A DNA stretch of 64,000 bases from Mortierella alpina (Eukaryota; Mortierellomycota; Mortierellomycetes; Mortierellales; Mortierellaceae). Positions 28,430 to 39,993 of the stretch are shown here, piece after piece (the stretch's first letter is position 1; every line of letters begins with the position of its first letter). The stretch lies in NCBI GenBank assembly GCA_029449245.1, contig JANATF010000005.1, positions 2,356,001 through 2,420,000 on the forward strand, written 5' to 3'. Position numbers and translations under genes: made by a program. Below the pieces are notes generated by a model that worked only from the letters and a program-made list of their open reading frames with translations, had not been told where the DNA came from and ran no database searches.

Positions 28430-29388
28430 CTATGCATCCTGCTGCTCGGTATCAAACGCGCCCATGGTGTTGACAACCATCTGCACCATCTCCATCGACG
28501 AATTCACCACCGTCCGAAGAAGTTTGAGCGTCGACGTTTGGAAATCACTGTGGTTCAAGGACAGACGCGCGAGATAAAGACAAAAGCGGGTTAAATGATG
28601 CTGGCACACTTTTTGTGGAAAGGATAGCACAAAAAAAACCCTTCCAAGCAAATGAACCAAAGACCATAGTAGAGCCCGTCTTTTGTCGTTTTTCTCAAGA
28701 GACACTTACAGGATCAGCATGTTATCCTGCGTGCTAATGAATCGCCTCGACACCTCGGGCTTCAAATCCTTATCTACATCTAGTACACTGGCTGCAACGG
28801 TTGCTAACCGTGATGATGGAAAAGGAATCTGCATTGTCCTAAGGAAAAAAAACGTATCACCAACGCATAGTAAGCCAACTCGTAGATGCTTTCAGGATGG
28901 GTCAACAGAGAGTCGCACTGTTGGGTTTGTTCCTCTGCTGAACGCGACACTGTCTCAGCAAGAAACAAGGTCGTGTTGTTCGTGTGCACTTGATCCACTC
29001 CAAGACGGTGTAGCTTATTGGCATGTAGGCTCAGCCAAGGCGGAGGTGTGTTTTGCAGTGTAACGCGGGGGTCGAGGCGCGCGGAGCGGCTGTAGGGTAA
29101 GGGGGTGTATATCCTGTATCCTATATCCCGTCACCTCCTCGTATCTCGTATGGTCTACGCCATGTATTTTGTCTAGGCCATTGACAGCTCGTAGGAGCTA
29201 CTGCCGGTTGCATGGACAGATGGATGGACGGATGGATGGATGGATGGAAGGTGGGAACGCAGGAAGGAAGGAAGGAAGGTAGGTAGGAAGGAAGGTAGGT
29301 AGGTAGAAGGCAAGGATGGACGGTAGTTGGACATAGTCGCTTACAGCCTCTCGTTCAATGCGGGTGTGGCAGGAGCAGCTGCGGCCAT
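28430..29388 (-). CDS. PCC1: Pcc1/LAGE3 subunit of the KEOPS/EKC complex
   Basis: Three exons: 29388-29345, 28838-28710, 28547-28430; 96 aa, a normal size for Pcc1. The spliced protein reads ...LNERLTMQIPFPSSRLATVAASVLDVDKDLKPEVSRRFISTQDNMLIL and then DFQTSTLKLLRTVVNSSMEMVQMVVNTMGAFD, matching the IPFPs..A..A...L.VDkE and RvsvN.fme.l.lv..tm eld features of the family. Pcc1 is the small dimerising subunit of KEOPS, needed for the t6A tRNA modification and telomere/transcription functions. Intron 1 is 506 bp and contains GGAT/GGAAG simple repeats. Exon 1 (14 codons) is the least certain part, but its phase fits and it gives the LT before IPFP. Confidence 0.78.
29212..29310. repeat. GGAT / GGAA / GGTA simple repeats in Pcc1 intron 1
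   Basis: Tetranucleotide runs GGAT (about 7 units), then GGAA and GGTA units, inside the 506-bp first intron of the minus-strand Pcc1 gene. Confidence 0.85.
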
Positions 29389-29861
29389 GGTGATGCTCAA
29401 GGAGTGGATCCAGGTGGGAGTGGGTTGTGCTGTGCTGTGCTGTGCTGTGCGGTGCTGTGCGGTGCTGTGCGGCAAAGAGTGCCCAGAGACTGAGCGTGAG
29501 AGTGGGTTCGCAAGGGAGTGAGTGGTGAGCAGCAAGAGGCGAGCAGTACAGTCGTGCGCAGGCGGGAAGTGCGTGTGCGAGAGGAGCATCCATCCGCTGT
29601 CTCGCTTGCTGGGATGTGGCTTACCCCTGTTGATTTTTTTTTTTGCCTGGTGCTGCTTTTGAGTGCTTTTTTTTTTCCTTTCCATCTCTTCTTCTCATCA
29701 CTCTTCTTTTTTTTTGTTTCGCTCCTTCGTCCCTTCGTTCTCCATCCCGCTCCCGCTCCCTTCTCGCCCATCTTCTTCCTCCTCCTCCTCGTCCTCTTCT
29801 TCTTTCCTCCCCTTCCTCGTTCTTCCTCCTCCACACACACCCCTCTATCCCCTAAACCCAC
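29389..29861. other. Divergent promoter region, Pcc1 / KH protein
   Basis: 473 bp. Includes a TGTGC pentamer repeat at about 29426-29473 and long CT/T-rich tracts at 29630-29860, the leader of the KH gene. The long minus-strand frame through here is antisense to the KH exon and CT-rich, so it is not believed. Confidence 0.55.
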
Positions 29862-31610
29862 ATGTCTCTCGCCAAAGACAATAACGACCTCGCTGCCCAG
29901 GCCAACAACGCCGGCAACTCCCTGTTCGAGGCCCAGTACGAGCACGATCTCGAGCACAAGGAAGCCGAAGGTCTCGATGCTGACGCTCCCTTGACCCTCC
30001 GTGCCCTCGTCTCCACCAAGGAGGCTGGTGTCATCATCGGCAAGGCTGGCAAGAACGTTGCCGATCTTCGTGATCAGACCGGTGTCAAGGCCGGTGTCTC
30101 CAAGGTCGTCCAGGGTGTCCACGACCGTGTCCTCACCGTCACTGGTTCCATCGAGGGTGTCGCCAAGGTAAAAAAAAAAAGAAAACAATCAAACAAAGAA
30201 TTCGATCAGTCGATCGTCTTGTTATGAAAATGTGGATCTCGGAGCTTGGTACCGACGGTTTCTCGTGGGTAGATTATCGACTCGACTCAAAAACGTTGAC
30301 GCCCTTGACTACGAGATTCAGCCTGACATTGACACGCATGCAGCATGGGCAGACGTGCAGGATGGAGGAAATAGGGGGTGGATGACTCGACTCAGCTCTA
30401 AGCGGATCTTGGATGGCGCCTTTTCCTCGCCGTTGGTTCAGGCAGTGTTCGGGCAGTGTGAAAAGTAGGGGCGGACTGGAGTGGATGGAGCAGGATGGGC
30501 AGCTGGATGATGACACACACCCTGTCGGGTGAGGTGGCGCGTCAGACGCCACGGTAAAGGAACATCAGCCAGCTACACCGGACCTTCTAGCCAGCGACCT
30601 GAATGGAAGCTGTCTGGATTCGTCATTCGGTTGCTTTGTTCACTCTGGGCTCGGAGATCATCTGGCGGCGGTGGAATCTCAACCAGTCTCCATCCTGCCG
30701 GGCACCTTTGGATATACGCACACATGCATATGACACATCCTGACCATCCTGCTAACGTCCACATCCTCTCGCTCTCTAAATATCGCACTCTATATCATTC
30801 TAGGCCTTCTCGTTGATCGCCCAGAACCTGCTCGACAACCCCATCACCTCCTCCCCCCCAGGAACCCCCCTCAACGCCCTTCAGCCCGTCGCCCAGACCT
30901 CGTCCGTCCGCCTGTTGATCTCGCACAACTTGATGGGCACCATCATCGGTCGCCAGGGATTGAAGATCAAGCACATCCAGGACACCTCCTCTGCCCGCAT
31001 GGTCGCCTCCAAGGAAATGCTCCCCCAGTCCACCGAGCGTGTCGTCGAGGTCCAGGGATCGATCGACGCCATCCGCATCGCCATTTACGAGATTGGCAAG
31101 TGCCTCGTCGACGACTGGGAGCGCGGTGTCGGCACTGTGCTCTACAACCCCTCGGCTCCTCGTGTTCCCGGCGCTGGCCCTGGTGGCTACGCTGCCGGTG
31201 GTGCCCCCGCCCCCGGTGCCCGCACCAACAACTACACCTCCCGCACCGGCAACGGCTCCGACTTTACTCGTCCCCGCGACGAGTCCCAGTTCCGTCCCCG
31301 TCCCGAGCCTGCCTTTGGCCAGAACACCGCCAACCTCCGCACTCAGGAGATCTCCATCCCCGCTGACATGGTTGGCTGCATCATTGGAAAGGGTGGCTCC
31401 AAGATCTCAGAGATTCGTCGCCTCTCTGGATCCCGCATCTCGATCGCCAAGACGCCTCATGACGAGTCGGGCGAGCGCATGTTCACCATCGTCGGTACTT
31501 TGGAGGCCAACGAGAAGGCTCTGTACTTGCTCTACGGCCAGCTCGAGGTCGAGAAGGACAAGCGCATGAACCTCTCTGGCGACCACATCATTGAGGATGA
31601 TGAGGAGTAA
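29862..31610 (+). CDS. Three-KH-domain RNA-binding protein (PCBP/hnRNP K, Rnc1/Pbp2-like)
   Basis: Two exons, 29862-30167 and 30804-31610; 370 aa. KH1 at about 45-110 with IIGKAG, KH2 at about 135-200 with IIGRQG, and KH3 at about 285-355 with IIGKGG, each with the GxxG loop that grips single-stranded RNA. A Gly/Ala/Arg-rich linker (about 215-280) separates KH2 and KH3, and the C-terminus is acidic. Fungal relatives bind mRNA 3' UTRs and control stability, for example of MAP-kinase phosphatase mRNA in fission yeast. The intron cuts KH1 just before its last helix. The intron is 636 bp, far longer than typical here. Codon use is strongly C-biased, suggesting high expression. Confidence 0.9.
30168..30803 (+). 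other. Long intron of the KH gene
   Basis: 636 bp with GTAAAA donor followed by poly-A, and acceptor ATTCTAG. No recognised ncRNA or coding motif. Length alone makes it stand out from neighbouring introns. Confidence 0.6.
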
Positions 31611-31958
31611 AAAAAGCTTTTCTCTTTTTTTGCTTTCCTCTCAACCCCCAAAGAAGAACCCCACAGACATATCAGGAGACAATCCCTCTTCTGTTTCTTA
31701 TAGCCGCCTTGTAGCTTACCCACCTTTGCCCCCGTCCTTCGCCTCTATTTTGTGAAATACATATTCTTGGTTCTGTCCATTGCACTGTACTCAACTTCAT
31801 GGCTGCGTTCAAAAACACTTGTTGTGTAACAAAAAATAATTGAGACTGCAATGATCTAACGGACCGGTCTTCTCAATATCAACGAATTCTTTTGCTCATG
31901 CATAGGCCTGTCAAAAGGAAAACGAAAGAGACCTTCCTACCTCCCCTGGGGTGTTTTC
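31611..31958. other. Convergent 3' spacer KH / GDH
   Basis: 348 bp of 3' UTR-like sequence. I see no gene. Confidence 0.6.
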
Positions 31959-33603
31959 TTAAAGGAAGATCTGACCAGACTGCGTCGTCACTGTAGAGAT
32001 CTTTTGGATGGCATTGACGAGCGCCGCAGTTCGGAAATCCGTATCCTTCAGTGCTGCTGTGGCGCGTGTTTCCTCACATGCATCAATCATGGTGTCTTCG
32101 AGTCCAGAATAAACGAGCTCGTGTTCCTCTGCTCCATGAATGACGGCCCGACGCTCCTGTGCTGTCAACTGACGGCCTGCATTCTCCTCCACCAGCGTCA
32201 AGAGTTTGCTCTTGCCTGCCTCTTCCCACTTGCGGGACATGCGTCCGAACCGGACATGGGACAGGTTCTTGAGCCACTCAAAGTACGAGACCGTGACACC
32301 TCCTGCGTTCAGCAGCAGATCCGGAATCACCACCTTGCCCTGACTGACCAGGTAGTCGTGAGCAGCTGGCGTAATCGGTCCGTTAGCGGCCTCTCCAATG
32401 ACCTTGGCCTTAATCTTCTTGACGTTCTTGAGACCAATTTGTCGTTCCAGTGCGGCAGGAATGAGGATGTCGCACTCACGTTCCATGACCTCGATTGGTT
32501 CCTCAATGATCTCGGCCTGGCCAAAACCGCGGAAGGAGCCTTTCTCGGCACGGTATTTAAAAATGGCCTCGACATCCAATCCGTTGGGATCAAACACCGA
32601 GACATCATGCTCGCCAATGCCAATGATCTTGGCTCCATTGTTGTGAAAGAACTTTGCAGCCCAGTATCCGACGTTTCCAAAGCCCTGTACAATCACCGTC
32701 TTTCCTGCCATCTCCCCACTGAGACCCGTCATCTTCTGGACCTCTGGGAACTGCAGAAATTCACGGACGCCATAGTAGACTCCCAGTCCTGTGGCCTCGT
32801 TACGTCCACGAACACCGCCTTGTGAAATAGGCTTTCCAGTGACACATCCTGCTGCGTTCACGTCTTGAGGGTTGAACTGACGGTATGTATCCATAATCCA
32901 GGACATCTCGCGAGGTCCTGTTCCGACATCGGGCGCAGGCACATCAATGCCGGGGCCAATAAAGTTCTTTTGGCACAGCTCCATGGTGTATCGACGGGTG
33001 ATCCGCTCCAGCTGTGAGGGTGTAAAGTTCTTGGGGTTGAGCTTGACACCACCCTTGGCTCCACCGAACGGGACATCGACGACCGCGCACTTGTAGGTCA
33101 TTAGCGAGGCCAAAGCCTCAACTTCCTGAAGATCGACCTCGTCCGAGAAGCGGATGCCTCCCTTGGTGGGCAGACGATGACGAGAGTGTTGGGCACGGTA
33201 GCCCTCGAGGATGATGTGGGTGTCATCATCCATTTCGACAGGGAATTTAACACTGAGCACAGAGTCGACTGCCTTGATACCCATAAGAGACTTTTCGGAA
33301 ACACCGCTTATCTTGGCAGCCTAGCACAGGAAGAGAGAGTCGTGAATTGTCATTAGGGAGGTTCACCTTGGGTCGCTGCTCCTCCCGCGCTGAGGTCTTT
33401 GTACACTGAAAAATGCCAGGTCTGCTGTATTCATTTCCAGGAGGCACCAGTGCACTTACGCGATCGTAAAACGTCTCGACAGAGCCCAAAAAGCTTGGTT
33501 CATGGTCCTCACAGGCAGCGTTCGTGACATGCGTGCTCAACGCGCGAGCAACTGGCGTGGCGAAAACAGTGGTGGCGCGGTGGAGGCGGACAGCCGCGGA
33601 CAA
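31959..33603 (-). CDS. Glutamate dehydrogenase, mitochondrial GLUD-type
   Basis: Two exons, 33603-33460 and 33320-31959; 501 aa. The N-terminus MSAAVRLHRATTVFATPVARALSTHV is Arg/Ser/Ala-rich without acidic residues, a typical mitochondrial presequence. Then come KGGIRFS, VDVPFGGAKGGVKLNPKNFTPSQLERITRRYT (with the catalytic lysine of the GGAKGG motif), DVPAPDVGTGPREMSWIMD, and the Rossmann loop VQGFGNVGYWAAKFF. The enzyme interconverts glutamate and 2-oxoglutarate plus ammonia. Size and sequence fit the animal/plant hexameric form of about 500 aa rather than the 450-aa NADP or 1000-aa NAD enzymes of ascomycetes. The cofactor cannot be assigned with certainty. Confidence 0.93.
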
Positions 33604-35442
33604 CGTCCTAGTTATGCAGTATCAGAGCGACTACAAGTCAGCTAGGAGGATGGGCGCGCGCGAGAGAGAGAGAGAGAGAGAGACTCCAGAGTGGTGCATT
33701 GACAAGGTCTATGAATGTTGGTGATTGCCCTGGCCATGGTGCGTGCGCTGCTTGCGCATGGAGTTGACATTCACCCGGCCAAGAAGTAAAAAAAAGCTTC
33801 TTTACCCTGGAGTTCTACGGAGGAGAGCAGCAGCGACCATTGCTCTGGAAATGATATGCGCGTATGTGGCAGAGAGAGAGAGAGAGAAAGCAAGAGAGGC
33901 AGGGATGCTGGACAAAGGACGTGGTAGGGTAGATGGCGGCAAGCGTGTGTGTTGGAAGGTAACAGGGTGTGGCAGGCGGAGAGTGTGTGGAACGAAAGAA
34001 TGCAGCATTCATGGACCGCCCTTTTATACGCTCTTGCCGCCCTTATGAAAATAGAAGGGGCAGGGCATCGTCTCCTACGCAATCCCGCCCTCATTGCAGC
34101 AACACTGCAAGAAGACGTGCCGCCTGCTGTGCACAGTAGACATCCTTCTTCGCCTCGGGCTGTTCCCAACTTCAATTCATATTCCCCTCACTCCATGCCA
34201 GCTTCGCTCTTCTCTGTCAACGCATGGATAAATTGATATCGTCCGCGCTACCCCACTCGATCCGCAACAAGAATATCCGAGATCCGCATCAATGTTTGCG
34301 ATGAGAAAGAGCGAGAGCGTTGTATGTGTCCATACCGTTCATTCCAGGTCAAATATCTGCACACACACACGCCACGCTATCATCTCTCCTATCCTTCGCA
34401 CCCTTACATGCAATGGTGTCTTCCCTTACCCCACAAAAGGACCGCAGTCCAGGTCCTCTCGTCATAGATTGTCGTTGCAGCAGGGCAACAGAGAAAGTCC
34501 GCTAGACGTCCTACAACAGGCTGCCACTGGGAATTTTGTCACCACCCTGTGCAAAGAAATCAACAAACAATTTCGATCCGACAGGCCCAAAAGTATTGGA
34601 CCAAGCGCACGCTTCTACTTTCAGTCCTTCCGAATACGAACAAAGATCATGGGCTGCCAGCCCTTATTTTTCTTTGTTGGCTCACGCAATAATGATGAAT
34701 ACCATATTATTGAATCAACTAAGCAGCCGTAATCCTGAGGTCCCATGAGTAAAAAGAAAAGGAAGCAAACAAAGCACGAAGGCGGAAAAGTACTGGAGTA
34801 ATCGCGCGGATAAATGAGGTGGCCCCGGATCCGGTTCCAAAGCGCATTGACGACCTATAAGCGTTCCTTTCGCGAGGACAAGGAATGTCCTCTCATATAT
34901 GTTGGCACTCACACAAAGACCGATAGGCAGAGCAGAGCCTCTTCCACACATGCAGACCTCCGACCTACACCGTGGGGAAGTAGGCCTGGCTTGCTATATC
35001 CATAGCTATATCGTTATTCTCAATTGACCAATTGCAAGCTACCCATGCTTCTGCAGTGTTGTGCGATATAGAGTGACATATGTTTGTTCAAGAGTGTGAT
35101 GAGAAGTGTGCTTTTTGTATACAGATGATGATTTGAAAAAGGATCTGTGTGATTCAAGTCAAACAGCCACGTCAATGGAGGACAGGCTGCTGCACCAATG
35201 ATCACAGAATCATTCTTTCGCGGTTAACCAATTTGTCCCTCATCATCCCTTCCCCCCGAAAGGGAAAGAGACTAGAGCAAAAAACTCGCCTCCCACCGTG
35301 GTTGTTTGACTCTTAATGGTGAGATCAAACCAGGCGGAGAAGCGACGCGATTCAAAGTTGATCTCAAAACAAAGTGCCGGCCAGATGGGGTTTTTATAGA
35401 CTTGAGAGTGTCCAAACCCTTAACATAATTTGTGCTCCGCTG
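33604..35442. other. Intergenic region GDH promoter / GCP2 3' end
   Basis: 1.8 kb. Contains a GA dinucleotide run (about 33662-33683), a second near 33873, and the GDH TATA box. A 146-codon plus frame at 34292-34732 lacks any domain, signal or paralogue and is not called. Confidence 0.5.
34021..34028 (-). promoter_or_regulatory. TATA box of the GDH gene
   Basis: TATAAAAG on the minus strand, about 420 bp upstream of the GDH start. A leader intron is possible given the distance. Confidence 0.35.
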
Positions 35443-38400
35443 TCACTGAGCCGGCTGGTGAACGGTGTCGCTGGTCTGGTTGGCGTAAAATTGGTTATAG
35501 TCCAGTCGGACGACTAGGCACAGGAACTGCACCGTCTCGGTAGCACTGTAAAAGTTCAGGGCATCGATCAGCAGCTTCAAGTGGTATATAAACCCGTCCT
35601 CAAACTCGTTCAGTCGCCGCATCGCCTGCTCAATCTGCTGGATCTGATTCGCTGGTGCCATCGCTGCCTCTTCCTCGTCCAACTGTGTCTCCATGGCCGA
35701 TAGAGCGCGCGTGAAGCGATCCGTGTAGTTGGTGAACTTGATGCAGGTCGACATCAGCTTGGAATAGATCTAAAAAAATCAGATACAAAAAGAACGGGTC
35801 AGAGACGTTGTTGTTCATCCGCGCAAACAGAAAGACAAATGTATGAGGACCTACACGCAAGAGCTTGGAGTTGGTGAGCATGCACTCGTTCAAACACGTA
35901 TCCAAAAAGTCCGAGTGGATCTGCAAAACCTGATCCACTGTCGACACCTTGGCCAACTTTGAAGCAAGATCGCTCCAATTGGGCTCCAGTACTTCTGAAC
36001 AGACATAGTACGCAAATTGTTGCACAAATGTGAGCATCCTAGCACGCAGGCTAAAAACACGACCTCGCCACTGCTTGAGTTCTGGGGATGCATTCTTCCA
36101 CACTGGTAACTTTGCGTGATCCGTCCAAGTATTGCAAAGCACCTGCTCGCCATGCCTCAAGTACAACAGGTGGCGAAAGAGGAGCTGATACTTTGTAAGC
36201 GCCTTTCGGGATATCACGAGCGAGAGCGGGAACTTGACCGAGTAGTCCAGCGTCAGCGCATCGATGCCTATAGAAACATTATCCACAGTATCATGAGACA
36301 TCTTGGTCTAACGATCTGAAAACGTATTGCCAGGAACAATGTGCAAAAATCAAATTCTTCTTACCGGAGAGATTGCCTTTGGAGGGAGCTGGCAGCTCCT
36401 GCGACGCAGCCATGACGCCTTCCATAGCCGACACTGATCCCATAACGCTGGCAATCTCATCCTGCCAAGAGTCATTGGAGCCCTGTTGATACTGGGTTCC
36501 ACCACTATTAGCCCGGCTGTGCGTCCGTGCTCTCGGGTCCTTGGACAGTGTCGAATATCTCGAGTCCATTCGTTCTGGCATACCAGGACCTTTGCCTTTA
36601 GCCTGGCCTTGCGCCTGTCCTTGGACTAAACCGCCAACATTAATAATCCGCAGCAGTTGGTCCACCAAACTGAGGTGACTCATGTCGACTTTGAGATCCT
36701 CCTTGAAGGCATCATTCACAGTGACAGAGGATGGGTTGCGGAGAACTAGGTCCATCAGCGACTGAAGTTTAGTCAACGAGACTTCCTTTGACGGCCGTTT
36801 GAGCTCTGCCGAGGCCAGGTCCAGAAAGTGAGTGAAATAATCCGACTGATCTAAGAAAAAATACCGCTTCATAGACCTAGAGCAAAGAGAGACGGCATAA
36901 GTATATACCAGTCGAAGGCACTCATTCGCTACAAGTGGGAAATAATGGCAAGGTAGCAGGTCTCACCGAAGTCTTCCAAGAAGCTCCTTATCTTTCAGCA
37001 GCAGATCAAGCAGCTTCCTGTTTGCATACTGGTACGCCGCCTCTATAGTATCCACGAGGGTGCCTCCACTTAATGCTGCTAATACGTCGTTCCTCTCGGC
37101 GTAATTGGTCGAAGTTGCCGAGTGTCCTGTAGATGAGCTGGCAGGGTCCCGTTTGGATGTCGAGAGGTGGATCCCGCATTCCCTGATCACATTGAGGTAT
37201 TTTCCAGCCAGCAGGATCTTCGTCTTGAGAGGGACCAGAAACGAGGGCACGTATTTCTCTCGTATCGTGTACCGCTGCTCCCAATATGCATCGTTGAAAT
37301 CCTCCTTAATATTCTCCTTGCTGACCTTGCGACTCTCCACAATCATAAACTCCTCATATGGATCGTGAATCTCGCCCTTGTGGATCCATGATTCCAGCAT
37401 GGTGATATAAGGTACTGACGCCTTGCTGAGGATAAATCCGTAAAGTTTTTTTGTTACTGGATCCCTACGAGATGAAGGGCGAGGCGCAAAACGTGTTTGT
37501 AAGCGAGTAAGGGGAAAGGTTGGCATCATGAACATGGAACTGGCATGAGTGGCTCCAAGGTCTTACCCGCTCATATTAAACATTCCGGCCGCAATGATGG
37601 CCAAAATGCTTCCGCCCTTACACTCCTGTGGAATCCCTTCCTTTGGACTAAGTAGTGCCTCAATATCATCCTCGTCGGGCTCCTCTCGCTTCCCTGCTTC
37701 CCGGATGACGCCCACTAGAACATCGAGTGAGCTGAGAGTCTGCATGGTAGGCTGGATGTAATACCACAGCTTTTGAAGTGTAAAATCGGGCGATGTCCGA
37801 AATTGGTTTTCCAGTTGTGCAATCAGGATGAGATATTCCTGGCAAAGTCAAAGTAATGACAGGAAGTTCAAGTTAAGTAACTATGCCGCTTGGACCTGTG
37901 CATTAAAGAGTTTTGATCAAAAACCTGCTCGCACCTTCAATAAGTTTCGGATAGCTGCACAGAGCGCATGACTGACGAATCCATACTCGAATCTCGAATG
38001 CAGTTCAACAAATGCGTCTAATGAGAGGTAGATGGAAGCCAGCGGAAGGATTCTTGAGGCGAGATCTCGCAGTGATGGGTCTATATGTGAGAGGCCATGA
38101 CCTAGGTCAGCGTGATCTTTGCGTCGATGATGTGAGAGGGTGATGATACAACAGCGTCCCGAATCTCCTTACCGAGGCTGTCGTCTGTCCTAAACTCCTT
38201 GTGAACGTATTCGACATCCTGGTTCTGAGCATTTGTTGCAGGGTGAACGATTCTGATATATTTCCCTTCGATACCCTGTTTGGCAAGATAATTAACGATC
38301 AGTTTCCGCACGATATTGCCATCATCATCAACCCCTTCCTCTCTTCGAGTTGCTCACCATCATGATAAACAGCACGTCCTCGATGATGGCATTCTCTTGC

Positions 38401-38796
38401 ATCTTGAAACTCATGGATCCCGCATTTTGAAGTTCTCCGTGCCTTGGATTCTAGAGTCATGAAGTCGAGCGTTGTCAGCGAACGCGTTTTTATACGATGC
38501 GCGAGCCGCCACAAGAAAAACTGGGCACTTTGGCTCACCGTTTCATTATCCATATGATGCTTTGATGCTATCCTTGAGTTCAGTGGTGCGCGAAGGTGAC
38601 TGTTCTCATCATTGCTGGTATCGTGTCTTCTAACTGCTCGCGACATTGGAAGCATATTTATCCACGGGTGAGCACATGCCTGATCCACACCTGGAAGAAT
38701 AGTGCGATGCCGCTGTAAGCTTTTCTAACCTGTCGAGTCCCCAGTTATCTTTGAGCTGATTTTCTTCAGTAGGTCTTCTGCAAACAAGCCAGACAT
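35443..38796 (-). CDS. Gamma-tubulin complex component 2 (GCP2/Spc97)
   Basis: Ten exons: 38796-38730, 38690-38539, 38450-38358, 38275-38173, 38101-37935, 37838-37567, 37464-36967, 36876-36365, 36267-35855, 35769-35443; 867 aa, all GT-AG and phase-consistent. Typical GCP features: ENAIIEDVLFIMMGIEGKYIRI near the N-terminus, LREYLILIAQLE-type helix (here LLKEYLILIAQLE), GGSILAIIAAGMFNMSGDPVTKKLYGFILSKASVPYITMLESWI, WEQRYTIR..VPSFL, SMKRYFFLDQSDYFTHFLDLA, and the GRIP2 region YSVKFPLSLVISRKALTKYQLLFRHLLYLRHGEQ. It nucleates microtubules at the spindle-pole body together with GCP3 and gamma-tubulin. A Gln/Gly-rich insert at about 590-650 is disordered. The first exon (MSGLFAEDLLKK) is less certain than the rest. 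Confidence 0.9.
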
Positions 38797-39868
38797 CTCC
38801 CTATTTCTCGCTGGCATAGAGTCTGCTCGTGCACGGACACCTGAGATTCCTGATTCTGCGGCGGTCCTGGTCTAACGCGTATTTTTTGAAAGCAGCATTT
38901 GGCTGTCAGGAAGGTTGATTTCGTGATGAACATGTCCAAAGATGGATGGAGGAGACAAAGGGAGGCCGTGTTGCCATCAGTACCAGAGATTCGCTTGGTG
39001 CACCCTTGGAATGTCTCTTTCCTGGTCCTGCAGAGGATGAGCCAGCAGGGGCAGCGGACATTCCTGGAAACGAGTACTCGGCCAGTGTCGATGGTCGTTG
39101 TGGCCGCTGCGGGCGGGAGGTCATGAGAGCAGCGCTGGTGCGTTGGTGCCCTTTTGCTGTAGTTGCTGTTTACTGCTGCTGCTGCTGATTGGCAGGAATG
39201 TCGCGTGTTGGATGGATGAGTGGAATAAAGGGCGGGAAACACGTCTGCTGTGCCGTTTCTGCAGAGTGTGAGTCTGAGTGCTGGCCCGCCTGTGGCTGAG
39301 GAGGGGACGAAGAAAAATTCGTCTCTCGCTCCATGGCTTGAGGCCCAGTGGCATCAAGCAAGCGAAAGGCAAGCAGGTGGAGGAGGTGGCCTGCTGTGGA
39401 GAAGGCTGGAGTGCATCCTGGTGTATGTTCATATATCCCACGCAGACTAACAGCACATAGGATGAGACTCCAGCTCCGCCTAGCCTGTCTGCCATTGACC
39501 AGTCTGTCTGTCTGTCGCTCTGCAGAGTCGCCGTTGGAATTATGCACGCATGTGGGCGAGGAAGAAAAGAGCCAGGACACTTTCGGTCATCCGACAGAGA
39601 GACAAATGACACCGCCGTGTCCAGTTTGGTCGCCCCTTTGTGTCGCCCTGTGTCGCCATACGATCGAATTGCCCATCCGGCCTCTGCCAGATCGAAAAGC
39701 GCGGGTGGCTGGCGCAACCTCCTCGCCTTGCCCCTGCTCCAAATCGCCTTTTCCGGCCAGGAATACGGCCGAAGCCTACGCAACTTCCCGGGCTCTCATT
39801 GGGTGATGATATTCCTGCCCTGGCTACCCTAGATCGTTCGATTCCGTTGTCTGCATTCTCTTTCTCTG

Positions 39869-39925
<57 letters not shown>

Positions 39926-39993
39926 GTCCCCATCGTCGATCCCTCTTCACCCATCCTTCTCCTCACTCTCACAGGAAACTAAGGAATACCCTC
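38797..39993. other. Divergent promoter region GCP2 / m-AAA protease
   Basis: 1.2 kb between divergent starts, with a TC dinucleotide run (39876-39923) in the leader of the protease gene. Overlapping frames on both strands have no domains. Confidence 0.5.
39876..39923. repeat. TC dinucleotide microsatellite
   Basis: About 24 uninterrupted TC units, 70 bp upstream of the m-AAA protease start, in its presumed leader. Confidence 0.95.

Noticed and set aside
29397-30188. 263-codon minus-strand frame over the KH exon
   Set aside because: Antisense to KH1 and a CT-rich leader; composition is repetitive (KKK/RRR runs) and no homology is recognised.
32004-32825. 273-codon plus-strand frame in glutamate dehydrogenase
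   Set aside because: Antisense shadow; GDH motifs are clear on the other strand.
34292-34732. 146-codon plus-strand frame in the GDH/GCP2 spacer
   Set aside because: No signal, domain, paralogue or convincing promoter; biased composition. Listed as intergenic.
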